Origin: Pseudomonas sp. PDM04
Lineage (GTDB): Bacteria; Pseudomonadota; Gammaproteobacteria; Pseudomonadales; Pseudomonadaceae
Direction of reading: 5' to 3'
Assembly (NCBI RefSeq): GCF_014851765.1
Contig: NZ_JACVAI010000001.1
Coordinates: 1,240,001 to 1,304,000 of the forward strand
Length of the DNA stretch: 64,000 nucleotides
Every line of letters begins with the position of its first letter. Position 1 is the first letter of the stretch. The position numbers were made by a program, and so were the translations under genes. Under the pieces are notes generated by a model. The model did no database searches. It saw only the letters and a list, made by a program, of their open reading frames with translations, and was not told where the DNA came from. Shown piece by piece: positions 7,750-17,650 of this stretch.

Positions 7750-10251
7750 ATGACCCGCTCCCCGTTCCGCCGTCTTGTGTTTGGCACCCTGCGCCGACTG
7801 CTCTACCTCTGGGTTCGCTCCGAGACCATCAACCAGTCGTCGTTCACCCTCAACCTCGACCGCAGTCGCCCCGTGTTCTACGTCCTGCAAAACCCCTCGC
7901 TGACCGACCTCGCCGTGGTCGACACCGAGTGCAGCAAGGCTGGCCTGCCCCGTCCGGTATTGCCGGTATCGGTGGGCAACCTGATGGAACCCGCCGCTTT
8001 CTTCTATCTGACCCCGGACCCCGACTGGCTCGGTCGCCAGGACAAACGCGGCGCTCCGCCGACCCTGACCCGGCTGGTCAGCGCCCTCAGCCAGAACGCC
8101 GCCGAAGACGCACAGATCATTCCGGTCAGCGTGTTCTGGGGTCAGTCGCCGGACAGCGAATCGAGCCCCTGGAAACTGCTGTTCGCCGACAGTTGGGCAG
8201 TCACCGGACGCCTGCGCCGCCTGCTCAGTATCATCGTGCTGGGGCGCAAGACCCGGGTGCAGTTCTCCGCGCCGATCCACCTGCGTGAGCTGATCGAGCA
8301 CAACAAGGGTCACGAGCGCACCGTTCGCATGGCCCAGCGGGTCCTGCGCGTGCACTTCCGCAACCTGAAAGCGGCGGTGATCGGCCCCGACATTTCCCAC
8401 CGCCGCAACCTGGTCAAGGGCCTGCTCAACCAGCCCCTGGTCAAGCAAGCGATCCTCGACGAGGCCGAGCGCGAGAACATCTCTGCGGAAAAAGCCAAGG
8501 CCCAGGCCCTGCGCTATGGCAACGAGATCGCCTCGGACTACACCTACACCGCGATCCGCTTTCTGGAAGTGGTGCTGAGCTGGTTCTGGAACAAGATCTA
8601 CGACGGGATCAAGGTCAATCACATCGAAGGCGTGCAGGAGGTCGCCCCGGGTCACGAAGTGATCTACGTACCGTGCCATCGCAGCCACATCGACTACCTG
8701 TTGCTGTCCTACCTGCTGTTCCGCAACGGCCTGACCCCGCCGCACATCGCCGCCGGCATCAACCTCAACATGCCGGTCATCGGTAGCTTGCTGCGTCGGG
8801 GCGGCGCGTTCTTCATGCGCCGCACCTTCAAGGGCAACCCGCTGTACACCTCGGTGTTCAACGAATACCTGCACACCCTGTTCACCAAGGGCTTCCCGGT
8901 CGAATACTTCGTCGAGGGCGGGCGCTCGCGCACCGGGCGCATGCTGCAACCGAAAACCGGGATGCTGGCGATCACCCTGCGCAGCTTCCTGCGCTCCTCG
9001 CGCATGCCGATCGTGTTCGTGCCGGTGTACATCGGCTACGAGCGCGTACTGGAGGGCCGGACCTACCTCGGAGAGTTACGCGGAGCGAGCAAGAAGAAGG
9101 AGTCGATTTTCGACATCTTCAAAGTCATCGGCGCCCTCAAGCAGCGCTTCGGCCAAGTGGCCGTGAACTTCGGCGAGCCGATCAAACTCGCGGAATTCCT
9201 CGACAGCGAACAGCCGGACTGGCGCCAGCAGGAGCTCGGCCCGCAGTTCAAACCGGCCTGGCTCAACGAAACCACCAACCGCCTGGGCGAGAAAGTCGCG
9301 CAGCATCTGAACGAGGCAGCGGCGATCAACCCGGTCAACCTGGTGGCGCTGGCGTTGCTGTCCACCAGCCGCCTGGCACTGGACGACCGTGCCATGGCGC
9401 GGGTGCTGGACCTGTACCTGGCGCTGCTGCGCAAAGTCCCGTATTCGCCGCACACCACACTGCCGGAAGGCGATGGCCGGGCGCTGATCGAGCACGTCAA
9501 GGACATGGACCTGCTGTCCGAGCAGAGCGATGCACTGGGCAAGATCCTGTACCTGGACGAGCAGAACGCGGTCCTGATGACCTACTACCGCAACAACGTG
9601 CTGCACATTTTCGCGTTGCCGTCGTTGCTGGCGAGTTTCTTCCAGAGCGCCTCGCGCATGAGCCGCGAGCAGATCCTGCGCTACACCCGCGCCCTGTATC
9701 CCTACCTGCAATCGGAATTGTTCATTCGCTGGTCGTTGGAGGAACTGGATGCGGTGATCGATCAATGGCTCGAAGCATTCGTCGAGCAGGGCCTGCTGCG
9801 CTTCGAGAACGGTGTCTATCTGCGCCCCGCCCCGAGCTCGCGGCACTTCGTGCTGTTGACCCTGCTGTCGAAAAGCATCGCCCAGACCTTGCAGCGCTTC
9901 TACATGACGGTCTCCCTGCTGCTCAACAGCGGCCAGAACAGCATCAGCGCCGAAGAACTGGAAGACCTGTGTACCGTGATGGCCCAGCGCCTGTCGATCC
10001 TGCATGGCCTGAACGCCCCGGAGTTTTTCGACAAGAGCCTGTTCCGCCACTTTATCCAGACGATGCTCGACCTGGACGTGCTCAGGCGCGACGAGGCGGG
10101 CAAACTGAGCTACCACGAACTGCTCGGCGAACTGGCCGAGGGCGCGGCCAAGCGCGTGCTGCCGGCGGAGATTCGCCTGTCGATCCGCCAGGTGGCGCTG
10201 CATCGCAGCGAAGATGCAGCGGATCAACCGGTCACACCACCCGAGGCCTGA
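7750..10251 (+). CDS. plsB: Glycerol-3-phosphate 1-O-acyltransferase PlsB
   Basis: An 833-residue inner-membrane enzyme that acylates sn-glycerol-3-phosphate at position 1, the first step of phospholipid synthesis. The four acyltransferase blocks are present in order: block [13 protein letters not shown] (His-X4-Asp), block [12 protein letters not shown], block [15 protein letters not shown] and block [13 protein letters not shown]. Length fits PlsB (about 800-830 aa). The ATG at 7750 has only a weak ribosome-binding site. It is divergent from the cold-shock gene, and the roughly 240-base gap is taken up mainly by the csp leader and promoter. A REP pair follows the stop. Confidence 0.95.
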   Translation: MTRSPFRRLVFGTLRRLLYLWVRSETINQSSFTLNLDRSRPVFYVLQNPSLTDLAVVDTECSKAGLPRPVLPVSVGNLMEPAAFFYLTPDPDWLGRQDKRGAPPTLTRLVSALSQNAAEDAQIIPVSVFWGQSPDSESSPWKLLFADSWAVTGRLRRLLSIIVLGRKTRVQFSAPIHLRELIEHNKGHERTVRMAQRVLRVHFRNLKAAVIGPDISHRRNLVKGLLNQPLVKQAILDEAERENISAEKAKAQALRYGNEIASDYTYTAIRFLEVVLSWFWNKIYDGIKVNHIEGVQEVAPGHEVIYVPCHRSHIDYLLLSYLLFRNGLTPPHIAAGINLNMPVIGSLLRRGGAFFMRRTFKGNPLYTSVFNEYLHTLFTKGFPVEYFVEGGRSRTGRMLQPKTGMLAITLRSFLRSSRMPIVFVPVYIGYERVLEGRTYLGELRGASKKKESIFDIFKVIGALKQRFGQVAVNFGEPIKLAEFLDSEQPDWRQQELGPQFKPAWLNETTNRLGEKVAQHLNEAAAINPVNLVALALLSTSRLALDDRAMARVLDLYLALLRKVPYSPHTTLPEGDGRALIEHVKDMDLLSEQSDALGKILYLDEQNAVLMTYYRNNVLHIFALPSLLASFFQSASRMSREQILRYTRALYPYLQSELFIRWSLEELDAVIDQWLEAFVEQGLLRFENGVYLRPAPSSRHFVLLTLLSKSIAQTLQRFYMTVSLLLNSGQNSISAEELEDLCTVMAQRLSILHGLNAPEFFDKSLFRHFIQTMLDLDVLRRDEAGKLSYHELLGELAEGAAKRVLPAEIRLSIRQVALHRSEDAADQPVTPPEA

Positions 10252-10259
10252 CGCAAAAC

Positions 10260-10360
10260 CTGTGGGAGTGAGCCCCGCTCGCGGGCGAAGGCGGTCTAAC
10301 ATTCAACATCCCTGTTGTCTGACACACCGCTTCCGCTGGCAATCGGTCTCGCTCCCACAT
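10260..10360. repeat. Degenerate REP pair
   Basis: TGTGGGAGTGAGCCCCGCTCGCGGGCG at the left and CGGTCTCGCTCCCACA at the right form a diverged inverted pair between plsB and the lipoprotein gene. Confidence 0.65.
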
Positions 10361-10380
10361 TGTTCAAAAGGAGATTTCCT

Positions 10381-10779
10381 GTGAAAAAACTCTCGCTATT
10401 GGCCCTGACCGTATTCCTGGGGGCCTGCCAGTCCATGCATCCCGCCCCCAAGGCTTCATTGGAAGGCGAAGTCTTCTACCTGCAACGCATCGCCCTGCCG
10501 CCGACGGCGATCCTCAGTGTCAGCCTGCAGGACATCTCGCTCGCCGATGCCCCGGCAACCGTCATCGACGAACAGCGTGGCCCGGTCCAGGGCCAGGTGC
10601 CGCTGCCCTTTCACTTGAGCTACGACCCGGCGAAGATAGAGCCCAATCATCGTTACTCGATCAACGCGCGCATCGAAGTTGATGGCAAACTGTTGTTCAT
10701 CACCACCGAAAATCACGCCGTACGACTGGACGGCTCCGATCCCCAGCCCGTCAGGGTCCGCGTTGACGCGGCCCGCTAA
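10381..10779 (+). CDS. YbaY/YscW-family lipoprotein
   Basis: A 132-residue outer-membrane or periplasmic lipoprotein. The signal peptide VKKLSLLALTVFLGAC ends in a lipobox (LGAC) with +2 Gln and +3 Ser, which predicts outer-membrane sorting. The mature part is a single beta-rich domain with the pattern of YbaY-like proteins, also seen in the YscW pilotin family: a YLQRIALPPTAILSVSLQDI strand region and a PFHLSYDPAKIEPNHRYSI segment. The GTG at 10381 is preceded by AAGGAG and starts the signal peptide; the frame is open further upstream through REP DNA. The next gene begins 25 bases later, so both are probably one transcript. Exact role unknown. Confidence 0.8.
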   Translation: MKKLSLLALTVFLGACQSMHPAPKASLEGEVFYLQRIALPPTAILSVSLQDISLADAPATVIDEQRGPVQGQVPLPFHLSYDPAKIEPNHRYSINARIEVDGKLLFITTENHAVRLDGSDPQPVRVRVDAAR

Positions 10780-10804
10780 GTCTCTTTTGAAAAAGGAAGT
10801 TGCC

Positions 10805-11494
10805 ATGCCCCGCCCTACCCTTCGCTTTGCCGGCCTGTGCGCAGGCTTGATGATCAGTGCCAGTGCCATGGCGCTGTCGCTCAGCGACCTGTCGCAAAAG
10901 GACGCCAGCGGCGGCCTCAAGGACGCCTTGACTCAAGGTGCACAAGTGGCCGTGAAACAACTCGGCACGCCGGGTGGGTTCAGCAACAACCCGGACGTGA
11001 AGATCGAACTGCCGGGCAAGCTGGGCAAGGTCGCCAGCAAGATGAAACAGTTCGGCATGGGCGATCAGGTCGATCAGCTGGAAACCAGCATGAACAAGGC
11101 CGCCGAAACCGCCGTGGTGCAGGCCCAGCCGATCCTCGTCGACGCGGTGAAGAAAATGACCGTCGAAGACGCCAAGGGCATTCTCAGCGGCGGCAATGAT
11201 TCGGCCACTCAGTACCTGAACAAGACCAGCCGCGAACAGATCCGCGCCAAGTTCCTGCCCATCGTCAAGCAAGCCACCGACCAGGTCGGCCTGGCCAAGC
11301 AATACAACTCGTTCGCCGGTCAGGCCGCGACGCTGGGCGTAGTGGACGCCAAGAACGCCAACATCGAAAGCTACGTCACCGAGCAGGCGCTCAACGGTTT
11401 GTTCGAGATGATCGGCAAGCAGGAAGAAACCATTCGCAAGAACCCGGCGGCAGCGGCAACCAGCCTGGCGAAGAAGGTGTTCGGTACGCTCTGA
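10805..11494 (+). CDS. DUF4197 family secreted protein
   Basis: A 229-residue protein with a Sec signal peptide (hydrophobic core LCAGLMISASA, cleavage after AMA). The mature protein is mostly helical and fits DUF4197: an opening LSLSDLSQKDASGGLKDAL, a central KIELPGKLGKVASKMKQFG and a conserved KNANIESYVTEQAL-GLF-IG-EE-IR-NP tail. The ATG at 10805 has GGAAG at a good distance. It follows the YbaY-like lipoprotein gene by 25 bases. No biochemical role is known to me. A REP pair follows. Confidence 0.82.
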   Translation: MPRPTLRFAGLCAGLMISASAMALSLSDLSQKDASGGLKDALTQGAQVAVKQLGTPGGFSNNPDVKIELPGKLGKVASKMKQFGMGDQVDQLETSMNKAAETAVVQAQPILVDAVKKMTVEDAKGILSGGNDSATQYLNKTSREQIRAKFLPIVKQATDQVGLAKQYNSFAGQAATLGVVDAKNANIESYVTEQALNGLFEMIGKQEETIRKNPAAAATSLAKKVFGTL

Positions 11495-11511
11495 AGCGGG
11501 CTACCAACCCT

Positions 11512-11595
11512 GCCGGAGCGGGCCTGCTCGCGATAATGGCTGCACAGGCACCTGGAGTGACTGAACGCAAGCGATCGCGAGCCGGCTCGATCACA
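11512..11595. repeat. Diverged REP pair
   Basis: GCCGGAGCGGGCCTGCTCGCGAT and GATCGCGAGCCGGCTCGATCACA are inverted REP units with several substitutions, between the DUF4197 gene and the remnant that follows. Confidence 0.6.
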
Positions 11596-11746
11596 CCGCT
11601 GGCCGCAAGAAGTACACCCATTCACGACCCATCCTTCGTTTCTCGAACAGGTTCAACGCAACCAGTCCGTTCAGGGCCGCCGACGCCGTGTTGTACGAAC
11701 AGTCCAGGTTTTCCTTCACATTGACGGCCGTGAATTCCTTGGCCAT
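11591..11746 (-). pseudogene. Remnant of a winged-helix domain, possibly the C-terminus of a Fic-family protein
   Basis: A 51-codon open frame in the gap downstream of mexK. The peptide (opening MAKEFTAVNVKENLDCSYNT, then SAALNGLVALNLFEKRRMG and ending REWVYFLRPAV) looks like a winged-helix domain: a helix-turn-helix of the type 'CSYNTASAAL..L', then a basic wing ending in an aromatic strand. Similar tails close many Fic/DOC proteins. No Fic core motif (HPFxxGNG) remains nearby, and a REP hairpin sits exactly where the rest of the gene should continue. I read it as a decayed 3' end; a tiny intact gene is possible but has no good ribosome-binding site. Confidence 0.35.
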
Positions 11747-11750
11747 CCCG

Positions 11751-11780
11751 CTGTAGGAGCGCGCATGCTCGCTCCTACAG
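11751..11780. repeat. Single REP-like hairpin
   Basis: Perfect 11-bp inverted repeat CTGTAGGAGCG/CGCTCCTACAG around CGCATGCT, a sequence variant (GTAGGAGC rather than GTGGGAGC) unlike the other REPs here. It lies just past the mexK stop. Confidence 0.75.
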
Positions 11781-11783
11781 GTG

Positions 11784-14700
11784 TCAGGCCGGTTCTTTTT
11801 TGATGCGGAACCACGCGGCATACAGCGCCGGCAAGAACAGCAGGGTCAGCGCCGTGGCCACGATCAGTCCGCCCATGATGGCCACGGCCATTGGCCCGAA
11901 GAACACGCTGCGTGACAACGGAATCATCGCCAGTACCGCAGCGAGCGCGGTCAGCACGATCGGGCGGAAGCGGCGCACGGTGGCTTCGATGATTGCCTGC
12001 CAGGGTTTGAGTCCGGCGGCGATGTCCTGCTCGATCTGGTCGACCAGGATCACCGAGTTGCGCATGATCATGCCCGACAGGGCAATGGTCCCGAGCATGG
12101 CGACGAACCCGAACGGCTGGCGGAACACCATCAGGAACAGGGTCACGCCGATCAAGCCCAGGGGCGCTGTCAGAAACACCATCACCGTGCGCGAGAAGCT
12201 GCGCAGTTGCAGCATCAGCAATGTCAGCACAACGACGATGAACAGCGGCACGCCGGCCTTCACCGAGTTCTGTCCCCGGGCGGAGTCTTCCACGGTGCCG
12301 CCGACGTCCAGCAGGTAGCCGTCGGGCAATTCGGCGCGAATCGGGTCGAGCGTCGGCATGATCTGTTGCACCAGGGTCACCGGCTGTTCCTTGCCATAGA
12401 TGTCTGCACGTACGGTGACATTCGGCAAGCGGTTGCGGTGCCAGATGATGCCCTCTTCAAAGCCGTATTCCAGCGTGGCGATTTGCGACAGCGCCACGCT
12501 GCGACCGTTGTCGGTAGGCACCGCCAGGCTCGGCAGCAACGACAGTTCGGTGCGCTCGTGCAAAGTGCCGCGCAGGAGGATTTCGATCAACTCGTTGTCT
12601 TCGCGGTACTGGCTGACGCTGGAGCCGGTCAGCGAGCTCTGCAGGAATTTCGACAGGTTCGCGGTGCTGACGCCCAGCGCCCGGGCACGGTCCTGGTCGA
12701 TGTTCAGGTAAACGACTTTGCTCGGCTCTTCCCAGTCCAGGTGGACGTTGGCGACGTGAGGGTTCTCGCGCACCTTGGCCGCGACCTTGCGCGCCAGCGC
12801 ACGAACTTGCTCGATGTGCTCGCCCGTGACCCGGAATTGCACCGGATAGCCAACCGGCGGGCCGTTTTCCAGGCGTGTCACGCGCGAACGCAGGGTCGGG
12901 AATTGTTCGTTGAGGGTTTCGATCAGCCAGGTGCGCAGGGCCTCACGGTCTTCGATGGACTTGGCCAGCACGACAAACTGGGCGAAGCTCGCCGCCGGCA
13001 GTTGCTGGTCCAGCGGCAGGTAGAAGCGTGGCGAGCCGGTGCCGACGTAGGCCACATAGTTGTCGATACCGGCGTGATCCTTGAGCAGGCCTTCAAGCCG
13101 CTTGACCTCGTCGGCGGTGTTGCTCAGCGACGCACCTTCGGCCAGTTTCAGGTCGACCATCAGTTCCAGGCGTCCGGAGGCCGGAAAGAATTGTTGCGGC
13201 ACAAAGCGGAACAACACGATGGAGGCGATGAACAGCACCACGGTCAGCGCGATCACTGTTTTGCGCCAGCGCACGCACCACTCCACCAGACGCCGCACAC
13301 GCTGGTAAAACGGTGTGGCGTAAGGATCGGGTTGACCTGCGCCGTGTTTCGCCGCGTGAATCTTCGCCAGGTCCGGCAGCAGTTTCTCACCCAGGTAGGG
13401 CACGAACACCACGGCAGCGATCCACGACGCCAGCAACGCGATGGTCACCACCTGGAAAATCGATCGGGTGTACTCGCCTGTTCCCGATTGCGCGGTGGCA
13501 ATCGGCAGGAACCCGGCAGCCGTAATTAGCGTACCGGTGAGCATCGGGAACGCGGTGCTGGTCCAGGCGTAACTGGCGGCCTTGATCCGGTCGAAGCCCT
13601 GCTCCATTTTGATCGCCATCATCTCCACGGCGATGATCGCGTCGTCCACCAGCAACCCCAGCGCCAACACCAGCGCGCCGAGGGAAATCTTGTGCAGGCC
13701 GATGCCCAGGTAATACATGCAGGCGAAGGTCATGGCCAGCACCAGCGGGATCGCCAGCGCGACGACCATGCCGGTGCGCACCCCAAGTGAGAAAAAACTC
13801 ACCAACAAAACGATGACCAGGGCTTCGACCAGGACACGGACAAACTCGCCGACACCGGTTTTCACCGCAGCAGGCTGGTCGGAAACCTTTTGCAATTGCA
13901 TGCCGGCGGGGAGGTTTTTCTGGATGCGCGCGAACTCGACTTCCAATGCCTTGCCCAGCACCAGAATATCGCCACCGTCTTTCATCGCAACGGCCAGACC
14001 GATGGCGTCCTGCGACATGAAGCGCATGCGCGGCGCCGGAGGATCGTTGAAGCCACGCCGAACGTTGGCCACATCGGAGATACGGAACGTACGATCAGCG
14101 ACCCGGATCGGGAAGTTCTTGATCTCCTCAACCGTCTGAAAATTCCCCGAAACCCGTAGCTGCAATCGCTCACTGCTGGTTTCGAAAAAGCCGGCGGTGG
14201 ACACCGCGTTCTGTTCTTCGAGCGCCTGCTGCACCGCAGCCAGCGGCAAGCCAAGGGTGGCGAGCTTGACGTTGGAGAGCTCGATCCAGATCTTCTCGTC
14301 CTGCAGCCCGAGCAGCTCGACCTTGCCCACGTCCTTGACCCGCTGCAACTGGATCTGGATGCGGTCGGCGTAGTCCTTCAGGACCGCGTAGTCGAAGCCC
14401 TCGCCGGTCAGCGCATAGATGTTGCCGAACGTGGTGCCGAACTCATCGTTGAAAAACGGCCCCTGGATGCCCGGTGGCAGGGTGTGGCGTATGTCGCTGA
14501 TCTTCTTGCGTACCTGGTACCAGAGGTCCGGAATGTCCACCGAGTGCATGGAGTCGCGGGCGATGAAGGTCACCATCGATTCGCCCGGCCGGGAGAACGA
14601 TACGATGCGATCATATTCGCCCGTTTCCATCAGCTTTTTTTCAATGCGTTCGCTGACCTGGCGAGACACTTCCTCGGCGGTGGCGCCCGGCCAGTTGGTG

Positions 14701-14849
14701 CGGATGACCATCGCCTTGAAGGTGAACGGCGGGTCTTCGCTCTGGCCAAGCTTGGTGTAGGAGAGTGCGCCGACAACCGCGAGCAACAGCATCAGGAACA
14801 GTACGATCTGGCGATTACGCAGCGCCCATTCGGAGAGATTGAAACCCAT
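11784..14849 (-). CDS. mexK: RND efflux permease MexK-like
   Basis: A 1021-residue inner-membrane RND (HAE1) transporter that exports drugs by proton antiport. It has twelve membrane helices with two large periplasmic loops, and TM4 carries the proton-relay aspartates in LGLLVDDAIIAVE. The N-terminus LSEWALRNRQIVLF and the KLGQSEDPPF segment are typical of the MexK/TriC branch. Partner mexJ lies immediately upstream (6-base gap) and a TetR gene is divergent, the arrangement of P. aeruginosa mexL-mexJK, whose pump exports triclosan, tetracycline and erythromycin. plsB on one side and rsmJ on the other fit the mexJK locus, not triABC. No outer-membrane channel gene is present, so it must borrow one, as MexJK does with OprM or OpmH. 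Confidence 0.85.
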   Translation of the reverse strand: MGFNLSEWALRNRQIVLFLMLLLAVVGALSYTKLGQSEDPPFTFKAMVIRTNWPGATAEEVSRQVSERIEKKLMETGEYDRIVSFSRPGESMVTFIARDSMHSVDIPDLWYQVRKKISDIRHTLPPGIQGPFFNDEFGTTFGNIYALTGEGFDYAVLKDYADRIQIQLQRVKDVGKVELLGLQDEKIWIELSNVKLATLGLPLAAVQQALEEQNAVSTAGFFETSSERLQLRVSGNFQTVEEIKNFPIRVADRTFRISDVANVRRGFNDPPAPRMRFMSQDAIGLAVAMKDGGDILVLGKALEVEFARIQKNLPAGMQLQKVSDQPAAVKTGVGEFVRVLVEALVIVLLVSFFSLGVRTGMVVALAIPLVLAMTFACMYYLGIGLHKISLGALVLALGLLVDDAIIAVEMMAIKMEQGFDRIKAASYAWTSTAFPMLTGTLITAAGFLPIATAQSGTGEYTRSIFQVVTIALLASWIAAVVFVPYLGEKLLPDLAKIHAAKHGAGQPDPYATPFYQRVRRLVEWCVRWRKTVIALTVVLFIASIVLFRFVPQQFFPASGRLELMVDLKLAEGASLSNTADEVKRLEGLLKDHAGIDNYVAYVGTGSPRFYLPLDQQLPAASFAQFVVLAKSIEDREALRTWLIETLNEQFPTLRSRVTRLENGPPVGYPVQFRVTGEHIEQVRALARKVAAKVRENPHVANVHLDWEEPSKVVYLNIDQDRARALGVSTANLSKFLQSSLTGSSVSQYREDNELIEILLRGTLHERTELSLLPSLAVPTDNGRSVALSQIATLEYGFEEGIIWHRNRLPNVTVRADIYGKEQPVTLVQQIMPTLDPIRAELPDGYLLDVGGTVEDSARGQNSVKAGVPLFIVVVLTLLMLQLRSFSRTVMVFLTAPLGLIGVTLFLMVFRQPFGFVAMLGTIALSGMIMRNSVILVDQIEQDIAAGLKPWQAIIEATVRRFRPIVLTALAAVLAMIPLSRSVFFGPMAVAIMGGLIVATALTLLFLPALYAAWFRIKKEPA

Positions 14850-14855
14850 CGGGAA

Positions 14856-15956
14856 TTACTCCTTGTCCGCCAGATCGACCACGCGGTTGGAGCGATCCAC
14901 CGGGCGCACCTGCTGCCCGTCGTGAAGCACATGGACACCGGCCGCCACCACCCAGTCACTGGCGCTCAGGCCTTCGAGCACCGGCACGCTTTTTTCACCG
15001 AATGCGCCGACCCGGACCGGGGTCTTCTTCAGAGTATTGTTCGCCCCGAGCACCCACACGTAGGTGCCACCGTTTTCGGCGGTGAGGGCCGAGAGCGGCA
15101 CGGACAGCGCCACCACGTCGGCGGTCTGGATGAAGACCCGGGCGCTCTGGCCAAGCTCGGCCGGGACCTTGCCGGTGGTGAATGCGATGCGCGCGGCGAA
15201 GGTGCGGGATTTCGGATCGGCTGCCGGTGACAACTCGCGAATGCGCCCGCTGAAGCGTTGATCCGGCTGGGTCCAGAGTTCCACCGACACCGGCTGGCCG
15301 ACTTTGTAGCGGCCGACATTTTGCTCCGGCAGGCTGATCGACACTTCGCGCTCGCCATCGGTGGCCAGGGTGAATACGGTCTGACCCGCGGCAACCACCT
15401 GCCCGACTTCGACCGAACGCTTGGCCACGACGCCATCCTGGGGCGCGCGCAGCACCGCGTAGCTGGCCTGGTTGTTGGAGACGTTGAATTCGGCCTTGAT
15501 CTGCTTCAGGCGTGCCTCACCGGATCGGTAGAGGTTTTCGGCATTGTCGTACTGCGAACGGCTGACCAACTGACGGTCCATGAGCGTTTTGTAACGATCG
15601 CGCTCGGCCCGCACCATGTTCAGGTTGGCTTCGGCCGCCGCCACCTGGGCGCGGGTAGCTTCCAGTTGCAGGCGGACGTCCTGGGGATCGAGCTCCGCCA
15701 GCGGCTGATCGGCCTTGACCCGCTGCCCTTCCTCGACCAGTCGTCGGCTGACTTTGCCACCGATGCGGAACGCCAGATCGGGCTCGTAACGGGCACGGAC
15801 CTCGCCGGGATAACTCTCCACCGCCTGCGCCGAAGGCTCTGGCTGAACCACCATGGCCGGCCGGACCGTGACCTGCGGTGCCTCTTCGTGACCACACGCA
15901 GACAGGAAAAGCGCCAGACTGACTGGCAATGCGAGGGACGAGGCATAGCGGAACAT
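14856..15956 (-). CDS. mexJ: RND periplasmic adaptor MexJ-like (membrane fusion lipoprotein)
   Basis: A 366-residue adaptor that joins the RND pump to an outer-membrane channel. A lipoprotein signal peptide ends in the lipobox LSAC (cysteine about residue 17), and the mature protein has the HlyD-like order: lipoyl half (LAFRIGGKVSRRLVEEGQ), a long helical hairpin (LEATRAQVAAAEANLN onward), second lipoyl half (LRAPQDGVVAKRSVEVG), beta-barrel and membrane-proximal domains. The start at 15956 has AAGGT upstream; the frame is open to 16172, but that would run through the operator and into mexL. First gene of the mexJK operon, expected to be repressed by MexL. Confidence 0.87.
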   Translation of the reverse strand: MFRYASSLALPVSLALFLSACGHEEAPQVTVRPAMVVQPEPSAQAVESYPGEVRARYEPDLAFRIGGKVSRRLVEEGQRVKADQPLAELDPQDVRLQLEATRAQVAAAEANLNMVRAERDRYKTLMDRQLVSRSQYDNAENLYRSGEARLKQIKAEFNVSNNQASYAVLRAPQDGVVAKRSVEVGQVVAAGQTVFTLATDGEREVSISLPEQNVGRYKVGQPVSVELWTQPDQRFSGRIRELSPAADPKSRTFAARIAFTTGKVPAELGQSARVFIQTADVVALSVPLSALTAENGGTYVWVLGANNTLKKTPVRVGAFGEKSVPVLEGLSASDWVVAAGVHVLHDGQQVRPVDRSNRVVDLADKE

Positions 15957-15993
15957 GGTGATTGACCTTTCGCTAATGGTGCTTGGAATAATT

Positions 15994-16007
15994 ATACTGG
16001 CCAGTAT
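15994..16007. promoter_or_regulatory. Palindromic operator in the mexL-mexJ intergenic region
   Basis: Perfect 14-bp palindrome ATACTGGCCAGTAT, 37 bases upstream of the mexJ start and 43 before mexL. A second cluster of the same half-site, CCAGTCCAGTAAT (16028-16040), lies just before the mexL ATG. A TetR dimer site shared by both divergent promoters is the simplest reading; in P. aeruginosa MexL represses mexJK and itself from this intergenic region. Confidence 0.65.
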
Positions 16008-16050
16008 GTTATTAATAGCAAACTCACCAGTCCAGTAATAAAAGCGAAGA

Positions 16051-16695
16051 ATGTCGAACAATCTCTCAGTCTCCAATGGTCCGGGCCGCCCCAAGGATCT
16101 GGCCAAGCGCCAGGCCATCCTCGATGCGGCGAAAACCCTGTTTCTGAGCAATGGATATGCGAATACCAGCATGGATGCGGTGGCGGCCGAAGCGGGCGTG
16201 TCGAAGTTGACCGTCTATAGCCATTTCAACGACAAGGAGACGCTGTTCTCTGCGGCGGTGGTCGCCACGTGTGAAGAACAGTTGCCACCGCTGTTTTTCG
16301 AACTGCCTGACGGAATCGCCGTGGACTCCGTGCTGTTGAACATCGCCCGCGGGTTTCACCACCTGATCAACAGCAATGAGTCGGTGAACCTGCATCGCCT
16401 GATGATGGCCCTGGGCAGCCAGGACCCGAAACTCTCGCAGATCTTCTTCGAGGCAGGTCCCGAGCGCATGCTGCTGGGCATGGAGCGCCTGCTGGCCAAG
16501 GTCGATCAGAGTGGCGTGTTGAGCATCGACAAACCGCGCAATGCCGCCGAGCACTTCTTTTGCCTGCTGAAGGGCGCGGGGAATTTTCGCTTGCTGTATG
16601 GCTGTGGCGAGCCGCTGACCGGAGAGGCGGCAGAGGCGCATGTGCGCGAGGTGGTGGGGTTGTTTATGCGGGCTTATCGGCCGGTGGCGACCTGA
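16051..16695 (+). CDS. mexL: TetR family repressor MexL-like
   Basis: A 214-residue TetR regulator. The N-terminal DNA-binding domain runs from AILDAAKTLFLSNGY through the helix-turn-helix TSMDAVAAEAGVSKLTVYSHF (about residues 41-61) to DKETLF; the C-terminal two-thirds is a helical ligand-binding and dimer domain. It is divergent from mexJK with 94 bases between the starts, which contain a palindrome. By synteny it is the local repressor of the pump and of itself. Ligand unknown. A REP pair separates it from the convergent rsmJ. Confidence 0.85.
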   Translation: MSNNLSVSNGPGRPKDLAKRQAILDAAKTLFLSNGYANTSMDAVAAEAGVSKLTVYSHFNDKETLFSAAVVATCEEQLPPLFFELPDGIAVDSVLLNIARGFHHLINSNESVNLHRLMMALGSQDPKLSQIFFEAGPERMLLGMERLLAKVDQSGVLSIDKPRNAAEHFFCLLKGAGNFRLLYGCGEPLTGEAAEAHVREVVGLFMRAYRPVAT

Positions 16696-16701
16696 AGATC
16701 A

Positions 16702-16759
16702 ATCGCGAGCAGGCTCGCTCCCACACCGATCCCCTGTGGGAGCGAGCCTGCTCGCGAAG
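16702..16759. repeat. Paired inverted REP element
   Basis: TCGCGAGCAGGCTCGCTCCCACA and TGTGGGAGCGAGCCTGCTCGCGA form a near-perfect inverted pair with a short centre between the convergent mexL and rsmJ genes. Confidence 0.9.
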
Positions 16760-16774
16760 GGTGGCGACACGGTC

Positions 16775-17557
16775 TTAAGGCTTGAGCGCCTTCTTCGGAT
16801 AAATGTCATATCGGCTGGATTTGCCGTCCAGTGCATGGCTGGGTTTGGGCCCGGCAATGCACGGTGCCTTGCGCGGGCGCTTGACCACCACACGGTGACT
16901 GGCCAGGGCCAACGCGGCTTCGAGCAAGGCCGGTGCATCCGGATCGTCCCCCACCAGCGGCCGGAACAAACGCATTTCCTTCTTCACCAGCGCGGTTTTC
17001 TCACGGTGGGGAAACATTGGGTCGAGGTAGATCACCTGCGGCGGCTCGCCTTCCCAGTTGCGCATGAGGTCGATCGAGTTGCCCTTGAGCAGGTGCATCC
17101 GCGCCACGATCGGCGCCACGTCGAAATCTTCGGCGCCCCGTGCCAGGCCATCCTCCAGCAGGGCACCAATCAATGGCTGGCGCTCGATCAGGCTCATCTC
17201 GCAGCCCAGGCTCGCCAGCACGAACGCGTCCTTGCCCAACCCGGCCGTTGCGTCCAGCACACGCGGGCGCACGCCTTGGGCAATGCCCACCGCCTTGGCG
17301 ATCATCTGCCCGGTGCCGCCGCCGAACAAACGGCGATGGGCCGCGCCACCCTCGACGAAGTCCACCCGCACCGGTCCCGGTGCCTCCGGGCCCAGCTGTT
17401 GCAACTGCAACCCCTGCGCGCCGACCTGCAAGGCAAACTCTGCATCAATGACCTGCAATGGCAGGCCCAGGCGCTCGGCCCATTGCTCGGCCTGGGGCTG
17501 AAACGCCGTGTCCAGGGCCTCGACATGGATGCGGCAAGCCGCCGGTTGCTCAAACAT
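16775..17557 (-). CDS. rsmJ: 16S rRNA (guanine(1516)-N2)-methyltransferase RsmJ
   Basis: A 260-residue SAM-dependent methyltransferase (formerly YhiQ) that methylates G1516 of 16S rRNA. Diagnostic segments are [13 protein letters not shown], the SAM-binding loop [28 protein letters not shown] and the catalytic-site motif [20 protein letters not shown]. Length matches the family. Monocistronic by spacing: convergent with mexL, divergent from the 206-aa gene. Confidence 0.93.
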   Translation of the reverse strand: MFEQPAACRIHVEALDTAFQPQAEQWAERLGLPLQVIDAEFALQVGAQGLQLQQLGPEAPGPVRVDFVEGGAAHRRLFGGGTGQMIAKAVGIAQGVRPRVLDATAGLGKDAFVLASLGCEMSLIERQPLIGALLEDGLARGAEDFDVAPIVARMHLLKGNSIDLMRNWEGEPPQVIYLDPMFPHREKTALVKKEMRLFRPLVGDDPDAPALLEAALALASHRVVVKRPRKAPCIAGPKPSHALDGKSSRYDIYPKKALKP

Positions 17558-17650
17558 AGGAAAACACGCTCAAAAAATTAATGATCGGCAAAAACGGCCG
17601 ATAACAAAACTAACGAGCATTTTGCCAGAGCTGAGCCTGGACCGAGAGAA

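Noticed and set aside
11784..15956. Assignment of the RND pump to triABC
   Set aside because: TriC is similar, but only one adaptor gene is present and plsB, rsmJ and a divergent TetR gene flank it, as for mexJK.
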